Shown one piece after another: positions 25,164 to 34,594 of a DNA stretch of 64,000 nt. Both the position numbers and the translations under genes were made by a program. Under the pieces are notes generated by a model, which was not told the DNA's origin, made no database searches, and worked only from the letters and a program-made list of their open reading frames with translations. Numbering within the stretch: position 1 is the stretch's first letter; each line of letters begins with the position of its first letter. Origin of the DNA: Streptomyces sp. A0642 (GTDB taxonomy: Bacteria; Actinomycetota; Actinomycetes; Streptomycetales; Streptomycetaceae); contig NZ_SSBL01000002.1 of assembly GCF_004795105.1 (NCBI RefSeq), forward strand, positions 186,001 through 250,000, read 5' to 3'.

Positions 25164-26162
25164 ATGGACACGGGTTCGAACACGGTGATACGCACGGAGC
25201 ACTTCGGCACCCTCGGGGACGGCACCGCCGTGGACCGGTGGACGCTCGAACGCGAGGGCACGCGGGCGCGGGTGCTGACGTACGGGGCCACCGTGCAGTC
25301 GGTCGAGGTGCCGGACCGCGACGGCACGCGCGGAGCGGTGGCGCTCGGACTGCCCGATCTCGCTTCGTACGTCCAGTACACCGGGCCCTACTTCGGCGCA
25401 CTGGTCGGGCGGTACGCCAACCGGATCGGCGGGGCCTCCTTCGCGCTCGACGGGACGACCCACCACGTCACGCGCAACGAGGGCCGCAACCATGTGCACG
25501 GCGGGGCCGTCGGCTTCGACAAGCGCGTGTGGGACGCCCGCGAGGTCGCGGACGGGGTGGAGCTGTCCCTCGTCTCGGCGGACGGCGAGGAGGGCTTCCC
25601 CGGGCGGATGGAGGTCTCGGTGGCCTACACGCTGGACGGGGACGGGGCGCTGCGGATCGCGTACCGGGCGACGACGGACGCGCCGACCGTGCTGAACCTG
25701 ACCAACCACACGTACTGGAACCTGGCGGGCGCCGACTCCGGCAGCGCCCTGGGCCAGCGCCTGCGGATCGCGGCCGGCCGGATCACTCCGGCCGACGCGG
25801 AGTCGCTGCCGACGGGTGAGTTCCTGCCGGTGGAGGGGACCCGGTTCGACTTCCGGGAGCCGCGGCCGGTCTCGAAGGAGTACGACCACAACTTCGTGCT
25901 GGACGAGGGCGTGCCGGGCCCGGTCGCCGAGTTGTACGACGAGGCGTCGGGGCGCGTCCTGACCGTCACGACGACGGAGCCGGGCATGCAGCTGTACACG
26001 GCGGACCACTTCGAAGGCCGGCCGTTCGGCCCGTGTGCCGGGATCGCCCTGGAGACGCAGCACTTCCCGGACTCGCCGAACCGGCCGGAGTTCCCCAGCA
26101 CGGTGCTGCGGCCGGGCGAGGAGTTCGCGTCGACGACGGTGTACGGATTCTCGGTGCGCTGA
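25164..26162 (+). CDS. galM: Aldose 1-epimerase (mutarotase)
   Basis: 332 residues. It interconverts alpha and beta anomers of hexoses. Family motifs: GRYANRIGGASF, NEGRNHVHGGAVGFDKRVW with a catalytic His, LTNHTYWNLAG with the second His, and near the end GIALETQHFPDSPNRPEFP with the catalytic Glu. TAGAGT at 25150-25155 lies eight bases before ATG 25164, consistent with leaderless transcription. Only 32 nt follow the lipoprotein gene. Confidence 0.95.
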   Translation: MDTGSNTVIRTEHFGTLGDGTAVDRWTLEREGTRARVLTYGATVQSVEVPDRDGTRGAVALGLPDLASYVQYTGPYFGALVGRYANRIGGASFALDGTTHHVTRNEGRNHVHGGAVGFDKRVWDAREVADGVELSLVSADGEEGFPGRMEVSVAYTLDGDGALRIAYRATTDAPTVLNLTNHTYWNLAGADSGSALGQRLRIAAGRITPADAESLPTGEFLPVEGTRFDFREPRPVSKEYDHNFVLDEGVPGPVAELYDEASGRVLTVTTTEPGMQLYTADHFEGRPFGPCAGIALETQHFPDSPNRPEFPSTVLRPGEEFASTTVYGFSVR

Positions 26163-26202
26163 AGCGGGGCGCGAAGGCGGCGTGAAGGCGGCGCGAAGGC
26201 GG
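26160..26202. repeat. 11-bp tandem repeats at the galM stop codon
   Basis: After the galM TGA, an 11-bp unit (cg[c/t]gaaggcgg) occurs three times in a row, and the sequence at the stop itself (gctgaagcgg) is a diverged copy. This is the same layout, a stop codon inside a tandem repeat, seen elsewhere in the window. Confidence 0.6.
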
Positions 26203-26320
26203 CGCTGACCTGGGGGAACGCGGTACTACAAGATCGTTGAGCAGCACGTGCGGGTGATTCCCGGATGATCTACGCGCGTTCGCGCAGTGCGCCCCTTCCC
26301 GCGCCCCCCAGGGTGGCCGC

Positions 26321-28246
26321 ATGACTACCCCCTCTGCCGAACCGGCGTCCGCCCTGCCCTCCCGGCGCACCCTGATCGCCGGCGCCGCCGCGGGCGCCGC
26401 CGCCCTCGCCTCCGCCGTGGCCCCGGCGGAGGCCGCCGCGACCGCCTCCCTCGCGGCCCCCGCCGCCGCCCCCGGCTCCGACTGGGACGCGTGCCTGACC
26501 GTCGCCCGCGCCATCCTCGTGCGCGACGAGCAGGACCGGTCGCTGGTGCCGCACTACCGTGAGGTCCTGCTGACCAAGGGCCTGCCGCGCAGCCGCAGGG
26601 CCGCCAAGAAGGTGCTGATCATCGGGGCGGGTCCGGCCGGGCTCACCGCCGCCCATCTGCTGCACGAGGCCGGGCACACGGTCACCGTGATCGAGGCCAA
26701 CGGCAACCGGGTCGGCGGCCGGATCAAGACCTTCCGCAACGGCGGCCACGAGAAGGCGAAGTCACCCTTCTCCGACCCGAAGCAGTACGCCGAGGCGGGG
26801 GCGATGCGCATCCCCGACAGCCACCCGCTCGTCACCGGGCTCATGGACGGCCTCGGTCTGAAGCGTCGCCGTTTCCACCTCGTCGACGTCGACGGCACCG
26901 GAAAGCCCGTCAACCACACCTGGATCCACGTCAACGGCATCCGCGTCCGCAAGGCGGACTACGCGAAGAGGCCGCAGGCAGTCAACCGGTCCTTCGGGGT
27001 TCCCGCCGCGTTCGAGGACAAGACCGCGTCGGCCATCGTGCGGGAGGCCTTCGCCCCGGTGCGGACGGAGTTCGAGGGCAAGGAGGGCACGGAACTCGTC
27101 GAGGGCTGGGCCCGGGTCATCCAGCGGTACGGCCACTGGTCGATGTTCCGCTTCCTGACCGAGGCGGCGAAGCTCGACGAGCGCACCATCGACCTCATCG
27201 GCACCGTGGAGAACCTCACGTCGCGGCTCCCCCTCGCCTTCGTCCACAGCTTCATCGGGGCCTCCCTGATCAGCCCGGACACCGCGTTCTACGAGCTGCC
27301 GGACGGCACGGCGACGCTGGCCGACGCCCTGTACGCCCGGGTCGAGGGCCTGGTGCGGCTGGATCGCAGGGCCGCCAGGATCAGCCACTCGAAGGCCGGC
27401 GTGAGCGTCGAGACGGTGTCGGAGGGCCGGGACGGCACGGTGGTGCGCGAGACCTTCACCGGCGACCGCGCGATCGTCACCGTGCCGTTCTCCGGTCTGC
27501 GGCACATCCCGGTCACGCCCGCCCTCTCGTACGGCAAGCGGCGCGCGATCACCGAGGTCCACTACGACACGGCGACCAAGGTGCTGCTCGAATTCAGCCG
27601 CCGCTGGTGGGAGTTCGAGGAGAAGGACTGGAAGGCGGAGCTGGAGAGGGTCAGGCCCGGCCTGTACGACGCGTACCGGCTCGGGAAGGCGCCGGCCGAC
27701 GGCTCACTGCTGGGCGCCCACCCCTCCGTACCGTCCGGACACATCCCGCCCAACCAGCGCGTGCACTACGCCGCGTACCGCGCGACCGCGCGCAACCAGC
27801 CCGAGGCGGCCCATGTCGTCGGGGGCGGATCGGTCACCGACAACGCCAACCGCTTCATGTACCAGCCCTCGCACCCGGTCGCCGGAAGCAGGGGCGGGGT
27901 CCTCCTCGCCTCGTACAGCTGGGCCGACGACGCCCTGAAGTGGGACTCGCTGGACGACGACGAGCGCTACCCGCACGCCCTCGGCGGGGTCCAGGACGTC
28001 TACGGGCAGCGCGTCGAGGTCTTCTACACGGGGGCCGGCGCCACCCAGTCGTGGATGCGTGACCCGTACGCGTACGGCGAGGCGGCCGTCCTGCTGCCCG
28101 GCCAGCACACCGAACTCCTCGCCCACGTGCGCTCCGTCGAGGGCCCCTTGCACTTCGCGGGCTGCCACACGTCCGTCAAGCCCGCGTGGATCGAGGGGGC
28201 GTTGGAGTCCGCCGTCCGCACCGCGCTGGAGGTGCACGGGAGCTGA
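26321..28246 (+). CDS. Tat-exported FAD amine/L-amino-acid oxidase
   Basis: 641 residues. The twin-arginine signal [17 protein letters not shown] is in the first 45 residues. The Rossmann motif [17 protein letters not shown] with [12 protein letters not shown] binds [14 protein letters not shown] is typical of L-amino-acid oxidases, and the C-terminal FAD motif is [21 protein letters not shown]. The usual Glu of FAGEHTS is Cys here. Produces a keto acid, ammonia and peroxide if the family assignment holds. It ends one base before the convergent EI24 gene. Confidence 0.92.
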   Translation: MTTPSAEPASALPSRRTLIAGAAAGAAALASAVAPAEAAATASLAAPAAAPGSDWDACLTVARAILVRDEQDRSLVPHYREVLLTKGLPRSRRAAKKVLIIGAGPAGLTAAHLLHEAGHTVTVIEANGNRVGGRIKTFRNGGHEKAKSPFSDPKQYAEAGAMRIPDSHPLVTGLMDGLGLKRRRFHLVDVDGTGKPVNHTWIHVNGIRVRKADYAKRPQAVNRSFGVPAAFEDKTASAIVREAFAPVRTEFEGKEGTELVEGWARVIQRYGHWSMFRFLTEAAKLDERTIDLIGTVENLTSRLPLAFVHSFIGASLISPDTAFYELPDGTATLADALYARVEGLVRLDRRAARISHSKAGVSVETVSEGRDGTVVRETFTGDRAIVTVPFSGLRHIPVTPALSYGKRRAITEVHYDTATKVLLEFSRRWWEFEEKDWKAELERVRPGLYDAYRLGKAPADGSLLGAHPSVPSGHIPPNQRVHYAAYRATARNQPEAAHVVGGGSVTDNANRFMYQPSHPVAGSRGGVLLASYSWADDALKWDSLDDDERYPHALGGVQDVYGQRVEVFYTGAGATQSWMRDPYAYGEAAVLLPGQHTELLAHVRSVEGPLHFAGCHTSVKPAWIEGALESAVRTALEVHGS

Positions 28247-28247
28247 T

Positions 28248-29018
28248 TCAGGACCGCGGGGGCGGCACCGCCCCCGCGTTCTCCTCGCCCATCAGGCCGC
28301 GCGCCAGCAGCGTCGCGCCCGCGACGGCCCCCGGCATCAGGAAGACGGCGACGAACGGGACCAGGAAGGCGAGTCCCAGCGGGACGCCGAAGCCGAGGAC
28401 CAGCAGCCGGCGGCCGCGCAGCAGGACGAGCCGGTCCTTCAGAACCATGCCGCGGCGCTGGAGCGCCACGGAGGTGAGCTCCTCGGCGAGGAAGTACCCC
28501 GTGACGCAGAAGCCGAGGAGCGGGACGACGGTCTGCCCGGCCACGGGCACGAATCCGAGGGCGAAGAGCAGCACGGCGTACAGCGCGACGCGCACCAGGA
28601 CGCGCACGCTGTCGCGGGCGGAGATCCACAGCTCCCGCCAGAGCGGCAGCCCCGACACGGGGACCTTGCCGCCCTCGGCGCGGTCCACCTCCTCGGAGAG
28701 GGACTCGTAGAAGGGCTGCCCGACGAGCAGGGTCACGGCGGTGAACGTGATGACGGCGAGGAAGAGGCCGAAGCCGAAGACCAGCACGGTCAGGGTGGTG
28801 CGGAGCAGCCCGAGCCAGGGCGAGGACCAGCCGTCGGCGAACGGGGTCGCCCACCGCGCCAGGTCGTCGGCCCCGTAGCCGAGACCGACGAGGGCGCCCG
28901 CGTACAGGAGGAGGGTGATCAGGCCGGGCAGCAGCCCGAGGCCGAACCACCGTCCGTGCCCGACGACCCAGCGCTGGCCCTTGATCAGATAGCCGAAGCC
29001 CGCCCCGAGATCACGCAT
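28248..29018 (-). CDS. EI24-domain membrane protein (CysZ-like)
   Basis: 256 residues, with four to six membrane segments. The EI24/CysZ pattern is seen in GFGYLIKGQRW at the start, FTAVTLLVGQPFYESLSEEVD in the middle, and FVPVAGQTVVPLLGFCVTGYFLAEELTS. CysZ takes up sulphate in enterobacteria; the role in actinomycetes is not established. The gene is separated from the convergent oxidase by one base. Confidence 0.9.
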   Translation of the reverse strand: MRDLGAGFGYLIKGQRWVVGHGRWFGLGLLPGLITLLLYAGALVGLGYGADDLARWATPFADGWSSPWLGLLRTTLTVLVFGFGLFLAVITFTAVTLLVGQPFYESLSEEVDRAEGGKVPVSGLPLWRELWISARDSVRVLVRVALYAVLLFALGFVPVAGQTVVPLLGFCVTGYFLAEELTSVALQRRGMVLKDRLVLLRGRRLLVLGFGVPLGLAFLVPFVAVFLMPGAVAGATLLARGLMGEENAGAVPPPRS

Positions 29019-29091
29019 GGCGTCAGCGTAACGGGGCCGGGGGCGGGCTCCTGCGCCGGGATCAGCGCGTACCGGCGCAGATCGCCGCAGA

Positions 29092-30609
29092 TCAGACCAG
29101 GCGGATCATGTTCCAGGACATCGGCTCCAGCGTGGCCCGCAGCACTCCCCCGTCGAGCACCGTGCCCCGCGCCGGGTGCGGGGCGACCCGCTCGGGCTCG
29201 GTGAGGGTGTTGCGGGCGTCCGGGTCCGCGTCGGCGAGGACCTGGTGTTCGGCGACCTCCGTCAGGCCGAGGCCGCGCAGGGCGACTTCGAGCGGGAGGG
29301 CCGTGTCCTGGCCGCGGTTGACCGCGAAGACGGTGACGGCGCCGGTCTCCGGGTCGCGGACGGCGGTGGCGTGGAGCAGGTCCGTCTCGCCGTACTTGGC
29401 CGTTCCGTACGTGGGCGAGTCCACGCGCACGTCCAGGACCTGGCCGCGGCCGTGCTGTGCGGCCTGGGCGAACGGGAAGAACGTGGTCTGCCGCCAGGCC
29501 GGTCCGCCGGGCTCGGTCATGATCGGGGCGATGACGTTGACCAGCTGGGCCAGGCAGGCCACGGTCACCCGGTCGGCGTGGCGCAGCAGGGCGATGAGCA
29601 GGGTGCCGAAGACGACGGCGTCGGTGACGGAGTAGTTGTCCTCCAGCAGACGGGGCGCCTCGGGCCAGTCGAGGGGGTTCTCCTCGGCCTCCTGCTGGCT
29701 GCGGGAGAGGTACCAGACGTTCCACTCGTCGAAGGAGAGGTTGATCTTCTTCGTGGACTTCAGCCGCGCCCCGACGTGGTCGCAGGTGGCGACGACGTCC
29801 TCGATGAAGGACTCCATGTCCACGGCGGAGGCCAGGAACGAGTCCCGGTCGCCTTCGAGTTCCTCGTAGTAGGCGTGCAGCGAGACGTAGTCGACGAGGT
29901 CGTAGGTCTCGGCGAGGACCGTCGCCTCCCAGGCGGCGAAGGTGGGCATGGACCGGCCTGAGGAGCCGCAGGCGACGAGTTCGACGGACGGGTCGATCTG
30001 CCGCATCGCGCGGGCCGTCTCGGCGGCGATCCGGCCGTACTCCTCGGCGGTCTTGTGGCCGGTCTGCCAGGGGCCGTCCATCTCGTTGCCCAGGCACCAC
30101 AGCTTGATGCCGAAGGGGTCCTTGTCTCCGTGCGCGATGCGGCGCTCGGAGAGTTCGGTGCCGGCCGGGTGGTTGGCGTACTCCTGGAGTTCGATGGCCT
30201 CCTGGACGCCCCGGGTGCCGAGGTTGACGGCCATCATCGGCTCGGCCTGCGGGCCTATCTTCTTGCAGAAGGCGATGAACTCGGAGAGGCCGAAGCGGTT
30301 CGTCTCGGTGGAGCGCCAGGCGAGGTCGAGGCGGCGCGGCCGCTCGTCGGCGGGGCCGACGCTGTCCTCCCAGCGGTAGCCGGAGACGAAGTTGCCGCCG
30401 GGGTAGCGGATGGCGGTGACGCCGAGCTCACGGATCAGTTCCAGGACGTCCGTACGGAGTCCCGCCTCGTCGGCGCTGGGGTGGCCGGGCTCGTAGATGC
30501 CGTCGTAGACGCAGCGGCCGAGGTGTTCCACGAACGAGCCGAAGAGGCGGGGGTCGACATCGCCGACCGTGAACGCGGGGTCGAGGGTGAAGCGGGCGGT
30601 GCGGGTCAT
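29092..30609 (-). CDS. abfA: Alpha-L-arabinofuranosidase, GH51
   Basis: 505 residues, with no signal peptide, hence intracellular. It removes arabinofuranosyl groups from short arabino-oligosaccharides. GH51 features: FGSFVEHLGRCVYDGIY at the start, RYPGGNF, acid/base Glu in LGNEMDGPW, and nucleophile Glu in FDEWNVWY. The C-terminal beta domain ends with EPMSWNMIRLV. Last gene of an operon with an ABC importer, whose substrate is therefore probably arabinose-containing oligosaccharides. Confidence 0.95.
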   Translation of the reverse strand: MTRTARFTLDPAFTVGDVDPRLFGSFVEHLGRCVYDGIYEPGHPSADEAGLRTDVLELIRELGVTAIRYPGGNFVSGYRWEDSVGPADERPRRLDLAWRSTETNRFGLSEFIAFCKKIGPQAEPMMAVNLGTRGVQEAIELQEYANHPAGTELSERRIAHGDKDPFGIKLWCLGNEMDGPWQTGHKTAEEYGRIAAETARAMRQIDPSVELVACGSSGRSMPTFAAWEATVLAETYDLVDYVSLHAYYEELEGDRDSFLASAVDMESFIEDVVATCDHVGARLKSTKKINLSFDEWNVWYLSRSQQEAEENPLDWPEAPRLLEDNYSVTDAVVFGTLLIALLRHADRVTVACLAQLVNVIAPIMTEPGGPAWRQTTFFPFAQAAQHGRGQVLDVRVDSPTYGTAKYGETDLLHATAVRDPETGAVTVFAVNRGQDTALPLEVALRGLGLTEVAEHQVLADADPDARNTLTEPERVAPHPARGTVLDGGVLRATLEPMSWNMIRLV

Positions 30610-30647
30610 GACTTCCTTCTGGGGGTCGGGACGGAGGTCGCGGCGGG

Positions 30648-31517
30648 TCACTGTCCGGCCAGCCCCGTGTGGGCGACGCCGCTGACGATCTGGCGCTGGA
30701 AGAAGACGAACACGATGATCAGCGGCAGCCCGGCCATCAGTCCACCGGCCATGAGCTGGGCCCACTGGATGCCGTAGGAGTTCATGACGGTCGCGATGCC
30801 GTTCGGCATGGTCATCAGGTCGGGGTTGTTGGTCACCATGTACGGCCACAGGAAGTTGTTCCAGGACGCGATGAAGGTGAAGATGCCGACGGCGGACAGG
30901 GAGGGGCGGGACAGCGGCACGATGATGGTGAAGAAGACCCGCCAGCGCCCGGCCCCGTCGATGTACGCGGCCTCCTCCAGCTCCCTCGGGATGCCCTGGA
31001 AGAACTTGTAGAGGATGTAGACCATCGCGGCGGGCGCGCACTGCGGAAGGATCATGCCCCAGTAGGTGTCGACCATGCCCATCGCCTGGACCGTGGTGAA
31101 CAGCGGGACGCCGAGTACGGCGGGCGAGACCATCAGGCCCGCCATCACCACGCCCATCAGGAACGCCTTGCCCCGGAACTCGGTGCGGGCGAAGCCGTAT
31201 CCGGCGAGTGCGCCGACCAGCAGCACCACCGCGGTCACGCACACCGAGACGACGAGCGAGTTCACGAACCAGTTGGTGATGTTGCCGGTCTCGAAGAGCG
31301 CCTGCCACGCCTGGCCCGTCCAGTCCTCCGGCAGCCAGTGCGTCGGCACCTCGACGGCCTCGGTCTCCGACTTGAGGGACGTGAACAGCGCCCAGGCGAG
31401 CGGTGCCAGGAAGACGGCCGCGACGGCGGCGCCGATGAGGGTGAGCACGATCTGGCTCGGTGTCCAGGGCGTGCGGGTAGGGGACTTGACGGCTGTCTGT
31501 GCGGCGTCGGTGGTCAT
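30648..31517 (-). CDS. Sugar ABC transporter permease (MalG-type)
   Basis: 289 residues, six membrane segments. The cytoplasmic EAA loop is EEAAYIDGAGRWRVFFTIIVPLSRP, the docking site for the ATPase. The start ATG 31517 overlaps the upstream permease stop by 4 nt. Forms the membrane channel with the MalF-type protein encoded next to it. No ATPase gene is present nearby. Confidence 0.95.
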   Translation of the reverse strand: MTTDAAQTAVKSPTRTPWTPSQIVLTLIGAAVAAVFLAPLAWALFTSLKSETEAVEVPTHWLPEDWTGQAWQALFETGNITNWFVNSLVVSVCVTAVVLLVGALAGYGFARTEFRGKAFLMGVVMAGLMVSPAVLGVPLFTTVQAMGMVDTYWGMILPQCAPAAMVYILYKFFQGIPRELEEAAYIDGAGRWRVFFTIIVPLSRPSLSAVGIFTFIASWNNFLWPYMVTNNPDLMTMPNGIATVMNSYGIQWAQLMAGGLMAGLPLIIVFVFFQRQIVSGVAHTGLAGQ

Positions 31518-32455
31518 CGGCCGCCCTCCTCACGGTTGCGCAGCAGCCACATCCGCGCGAGGGCGACGGCCGCGATGATCACGAAGAAGATGATGGAGAT
31601 GGCCGAGGCGTAGCCCACGCGGTAGCTGGTGAAGCCCTGTTCGAGCGTGTACTGCACGAAGGTGCGGGTCGAGCCCTCGGGACCCGGGCCGAAGTCCTGC
31701 ATCACGACGGCCTGGTCGAAGACCTGGAGCGAGGCGAGGATCTGCAGCGCGATCACGAGACCCGTGATGTTGCGCAGCATGGGCAGCGTGATGTGGATCA
31801 TGCGGTGCCAGGCGTTCGCCCCGTCCAGCTCGGCGGCCTCGTAGAGATGTGCGGGGATGCCCTGGAGTGCGGCGAGGTAGAGCAGGAAGCTGAAGCCGAC
31901 CGTCCACCACAGGGTGGTGATGACGATGGCGAGCATCGCGTACGACGTGTCGGTCAGCCACGGCGTCTCCAGGCCGAAGACGTGATTGACCATGCCCGTG
32001 CCGGGGTTGAACAGCCACTGCCACAGGTTGCCCGCGACGGTCGACGGCAGCAGGAACGGGATGAAGAAGCACAGACGCCACAGCCACTGTCCGCGCTCGA
32101 TGTGGTGGGCGAGCATGGCGAGGAGGAAGGCGAGAACGGTGATGCACGGCACGACGAGCAGCGTGAAGTAGGCGCTGTGTCCGAGCGCGTCCCACATCAA
32201 CTGGTCGTGCAGGGCTTCGCGGTAGTTGTCGAGGCCGATGAAGCCCGCGCCGTCGCCGGAGATGTTGGCGTCCGTGAAGCTGAGGTAGATGCCCCGCAGG
32301 AGCGGCCAGATCACGAAGAGCGCGAACAGGGTGAGGAACGGGGCGACGAACCAGCCGCCGTGCTGGAAGCCCTGCTTGCGGCGGACCGTGGCGCTGTCGG
32401 CGGCGGCCCTCGCGTGGGCGGGCGCGAGGAGGGTCTGGGGGCTGGTCGTCGTCAT
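31514..32455 (-). CDS. Sugar ABC transporter permease (MalF-type)
   Basis: 313 residues. Six membrane segments follow a 35-residue cytoplasmic N-terminus. The EAA loop is YEAAELDGANAWHRMIHITLPMLRN. ATG 32455 overlaps the stop of the binding-protein gene by 4 nt (ATGA), so binding protein and permeases are translationally coupled. Confidence 0.95.
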   Translation of the reverse strand: MTTTSPQTLLAPAHARAAADSATVRRKQGFQHGGWFVAPFLTLFALFVIWPLLRGIYLSFTDANISGDGAGFIGLDNYREALHDQLMWDALGHSAYFTLLVVPCITVLAFLLAMLAHHIERGQWLWRLCFFIPFLLPSTVAGNLWQWLFNPGTGMVNHVFGLETPWLTDTSYAMLAIVITTLWWTVGFSFLLYLAALQGIPAHLYEAAELDGANAWHRMIHITLPMLRNITGLVIALQILASLQVFDQAVVMQDFGPGPEGSTRTFVQYTLEQGFTSYRVGYASAISIIFFVIIAAVALARMWLLRNREEGGR

Positions 32456-33810
32456 ACGGCCGCACCTCCCTGCGCTGCGGTCCTGCCGTCCATGGGGTTC
32501 TTCATGGCGAGGAGTTCGGTGAGCGTGCTCTTCATACGGCGGGCGGCTGCCTCCGGCTTGACGGAGCCCAGCATGGAGGACGCGGCGATCGGCCCCACGC
32601 GCTGGGCGAGGATGCCGGTGGAACCCGCGAACCACACCTTCGGCTCGGTGGCCTGGTGGTCCATCGCCCCGGCGTACTCGTTCTGCGGTTCGAGTTGCTT
32701 GTACGCGGCCGTCGACAGCGTCGGGGTGTAGGCGGGGATGTGTCCGCCGGCGGCCCACTGCTGTGCGTGCCTGACGACGTAGGCGGCGAGCCGGTGGGCG
32801 GCGTCGTTGGCGTCGCCGCCACGGGCGGACTGGTGCGGCAGGACGAAGGAGTGCGATTCGGCGTGGGTGGCCTGCTTGCCGAAGACGGGGGGCAGCGGCG
32901 TCGCGCCGTACTCGATCTTCGCCCCGGAGAACACCGGCACCGACCAGTTGCCCTCCCAGCAGAACGGGGAGCCGTTGATGAACTGTTCGGCCCCGGCGCC
33001 TCCCGCGTAGCCCGGGTCGGAGTACCCGTCGGTGATGTGCCGGCGCATGAACTCCAGGACCTGGGTGGCCTTGTCGGTGTCGAAGGTGACGTCGGAGTGG
33101 GCGGCGTCGAACCAGGTGCCGCCGAGCTGGGTGTAGAAGGCGACGAAGAACCACCACTGGAAGTTCTGGTCGTTGGCCCACAGGCCGATGGTCTGCAACC
33201 CCTTCTTCGTGGCCCTCTTGGCCTTCTTGAGCACGTCGAACCACTCGTCGGTGGACGTGACCGGCACGATCCGCCCGTCGTCGCCGAGCAGGCCGGCCTT
33301 CTTCAGGACGTCCTTGCGGTAGAAGCAGAGCTGGACGTGGATGTCGAGCGGGAGCGCGTAGAGCTTGCCGTCGATGACGGCGCGCTTCCAGAGCGCGGGG
33401 CTGAAGTCGGCCTCCTTCACGCCGTACTCGGCGAGCAGGCCGACGTCCCAGGGGTCCAGGAGGCGGCCGGGCGAGAACCCGGTGACGCGGCCCAGGTGCA
33501 TGACGCCGAGATCCGGTGCGCGGTTGCCCGCCGCCGCCATGGCGAGCTTGGTGTAGAAGGGGCTGCCCCACTGGAGGGTCGAATCCTTCACGTCGATGCC
33601 GGGGTTGTCCCGGCGGAAGGCGTCCAGCATCGCGATCATGTTGTAGCCGTCGCCGCCGCTGAAGAGGTTCCAGTAACGGACCCGGGTGGCGGCACTCGAC
33701 GCGAGGGCGTCCGCGCCGCTTCCCAGCGCCGCGAAGCCGAAGCTGCCGGCGACGGCCGCACCGCCCAGCCCGGTGATCAGTTGCCTGCGATTCAGGCCAG
33801 GTCGTCCCAT
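32452..33810 (-). CDS. Sugar-binding protein of the arabino-oligosaccharide importer
   Basis: 452 residues. A twin-arginine motif (NRRQLITGLGGAAVAG) precedes a hydrophobic stretch; no lipobox Cys is evident, so Tat export is likely. The body is a type-1 extracellular solute-binding protein (YWNLFSGGDGYNMIAMLDAFRRDNPGI ... WGSPFYTKLAMAAAGNRAPDLGVMH). It is the first gene of a four-gene operon ending with abfA. ATG 33810 is chosen; ATG 33822 adds four residues. Confidence 0.94.
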   Translation of the reverse strand: MGRPGLNRRQLITGLGGAAVAGSFGFAALGSGADALASSAATRVRYWNLFSGGDGYNMIAMLDAFRRDNPGIDVKDSTLQWGSPFYTKLAMAAAGNRAPDLGVMHLGRVTGFSPGRLLDPWDVGLLAEYGVKEADFSPALWKRAVIDGKLYALPLDIHVQLCFYRKDVLKKAGLLGDDGRIVPVTSTDEWFDVLKKAKRATKKGLQTIGLWANDQNFQWWFFVAFYTQLGGTWFDAAHSDVTFDTDKATQVLEFMRRHITDGYSDPGYAGGAGAEQFINGSPFCWEGNWSVPVFSGAKIEYGATPLPPVFGKQATHAESHSFVLPHQSARGGDANDAAHRLAAYVVRHAQQWAAGGHIPAYTPTLSTAAYKQLEPQNEYAGAMDHQATEPKVWFAGSTGILAQRVGPIAASSMLGSVKPEAAARRMKSTLTELLAMKNPMDGRTAAQGGAAV

Positions 33811-33824
33811 GCCCGCCCTCACTG

Positions 33825-33881
33825 TTCGACATATCGAATACTGCCCGCAAGTTCGAACGGACCGTAAAATCGAAGCGCTTC
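33825..33881 (-). promoter_or_regulatory. Operator region of the arabinofuranosidase operon
   Basis: Three palindromic elements precede the binding-protein gene: TTCGA-CATA-TCGAA (33825-33838), GTTCGAAC (33851-33858) and GAAGCGCTTC (33872-33881). GAAGCGCTTC is a typical LacI-family half-symmetric core. The ATATCGAA element recurs near 33921. No regulator gene is adjacent, so control must come from an unlinked protein. Confidence 0.5.
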
Positions 33882-33982
33882 CGCGTCAATGGGTCGCGCA
33901 AGAATTCCGAACAATGTCCGGGATATCGAACTCATCGGACGAGGGTGCCGGAGGCGCATGCCGGACACGTCGCACGGAACGT

Positions 33983-34047
33983 CCGAGGGCCGCACCCGCG
34001 CGGGGCGCCGTGGGTGACAGCGTCCGATGTGCGGGTGCGGCCCTCGG
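33983..34047 (-). terminator. Long hairpin terminator after ohr
   Basis: CCGAGGGCCGCACCCGC (33983-33999) and its exact complement (34031-34047) form a 17-bp stem with a 31-nt loop, starting 30 bases downstream of the ohr stop. It also isolates the arabinofuranosidase promoter from read-through. Confidence 0.75.
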
Positions 34048-34076
34048 CCGCGTACGGGGTTCGGAGGTGCGGGCGG

Positions 34077-34505
34077 TCAGACGACCGAGAGCGCCACCTT
34101 GATGTTGCCGCGCGTGGCGTTCGAGTACGGGCACACCTGGTGCGCCTTCTCGATGAGCGCCTGCGCGGTCGCCGGGTCGACGTTCGGGATGGTCGCGCTG
34201 ATCGCGACCTCCAGACCGAAGCCACCCGCCTCGGTCTTGCCGATGGAGACCGCGGCGGTGACCGTGGAGCCGGAGATGTCGGCCTTCTCCTGGCGGGCCA
34301 CGACGCCCAGCGCGCCCTGGAAGCACGCGCTGTATCCGGCCGCGAAGAGCTGCTCCGGGTTGGTGCCCGCGCCGCTCCCGCCCATTTCCTTCGGCGGGTT
34401 GACGACCACGTCGAGCTTGCCGTCGTCCGAGGAGACCCGGCCGTCACGGCCGTTTTCCGCGGTGGCCACGGCGGTGTACGCGACGGCTATGTCCTGCATG
34501 CTCAT
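34077..34505 (-). CDS. ohr: Organic hydroperoxide resistance protein (Ohr/OsmC family)
   Basis: 142 residues. A thiol peroxidase that detoxifies organic hydroperoxides. The two active Cys are in YSACFQGAL and HQVCPYSNATRGN, and the family Arg/Glu positions are conserved around PEQLFAAGYSACF. ATG 34505 has aggaggaa upstream, which decides it over 34499 and 34547. No OhrR gene is adjacent. It stands as a single-gene unit closed by a long hairpin. Confidence 0.95.
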   Translation of the reverse strand: MSMQDIAVAYTAVATAENGRDGRVSSDDGKLDVVVNPPKEMGGSGAGTNPEQLFAAGYSACFQGALGVVARQEKADISGSTVTAAVSIGKTEAGGFGLEVAISATIPNVDPATAQALIEKAHQVCPYSNATRGNIKVALSVV

Positions 34506-34594
34506 ACTGAGGATTCCTCCTGCTGATGCGCCGCGACTCGCGCCCACGATCGCGACGGCCTGGGACGAGCCTAACGGGTGCCCGGAGCGGCGGT

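Noticed and set aside
33823..34076. Small regulatory RNA or additional gene between ohr and the binding-protein gene
   Set aside because: The long hairpin is sufficiently explained as the ohr terminator, and the rest by operator elements; no separate promoter could be supported.
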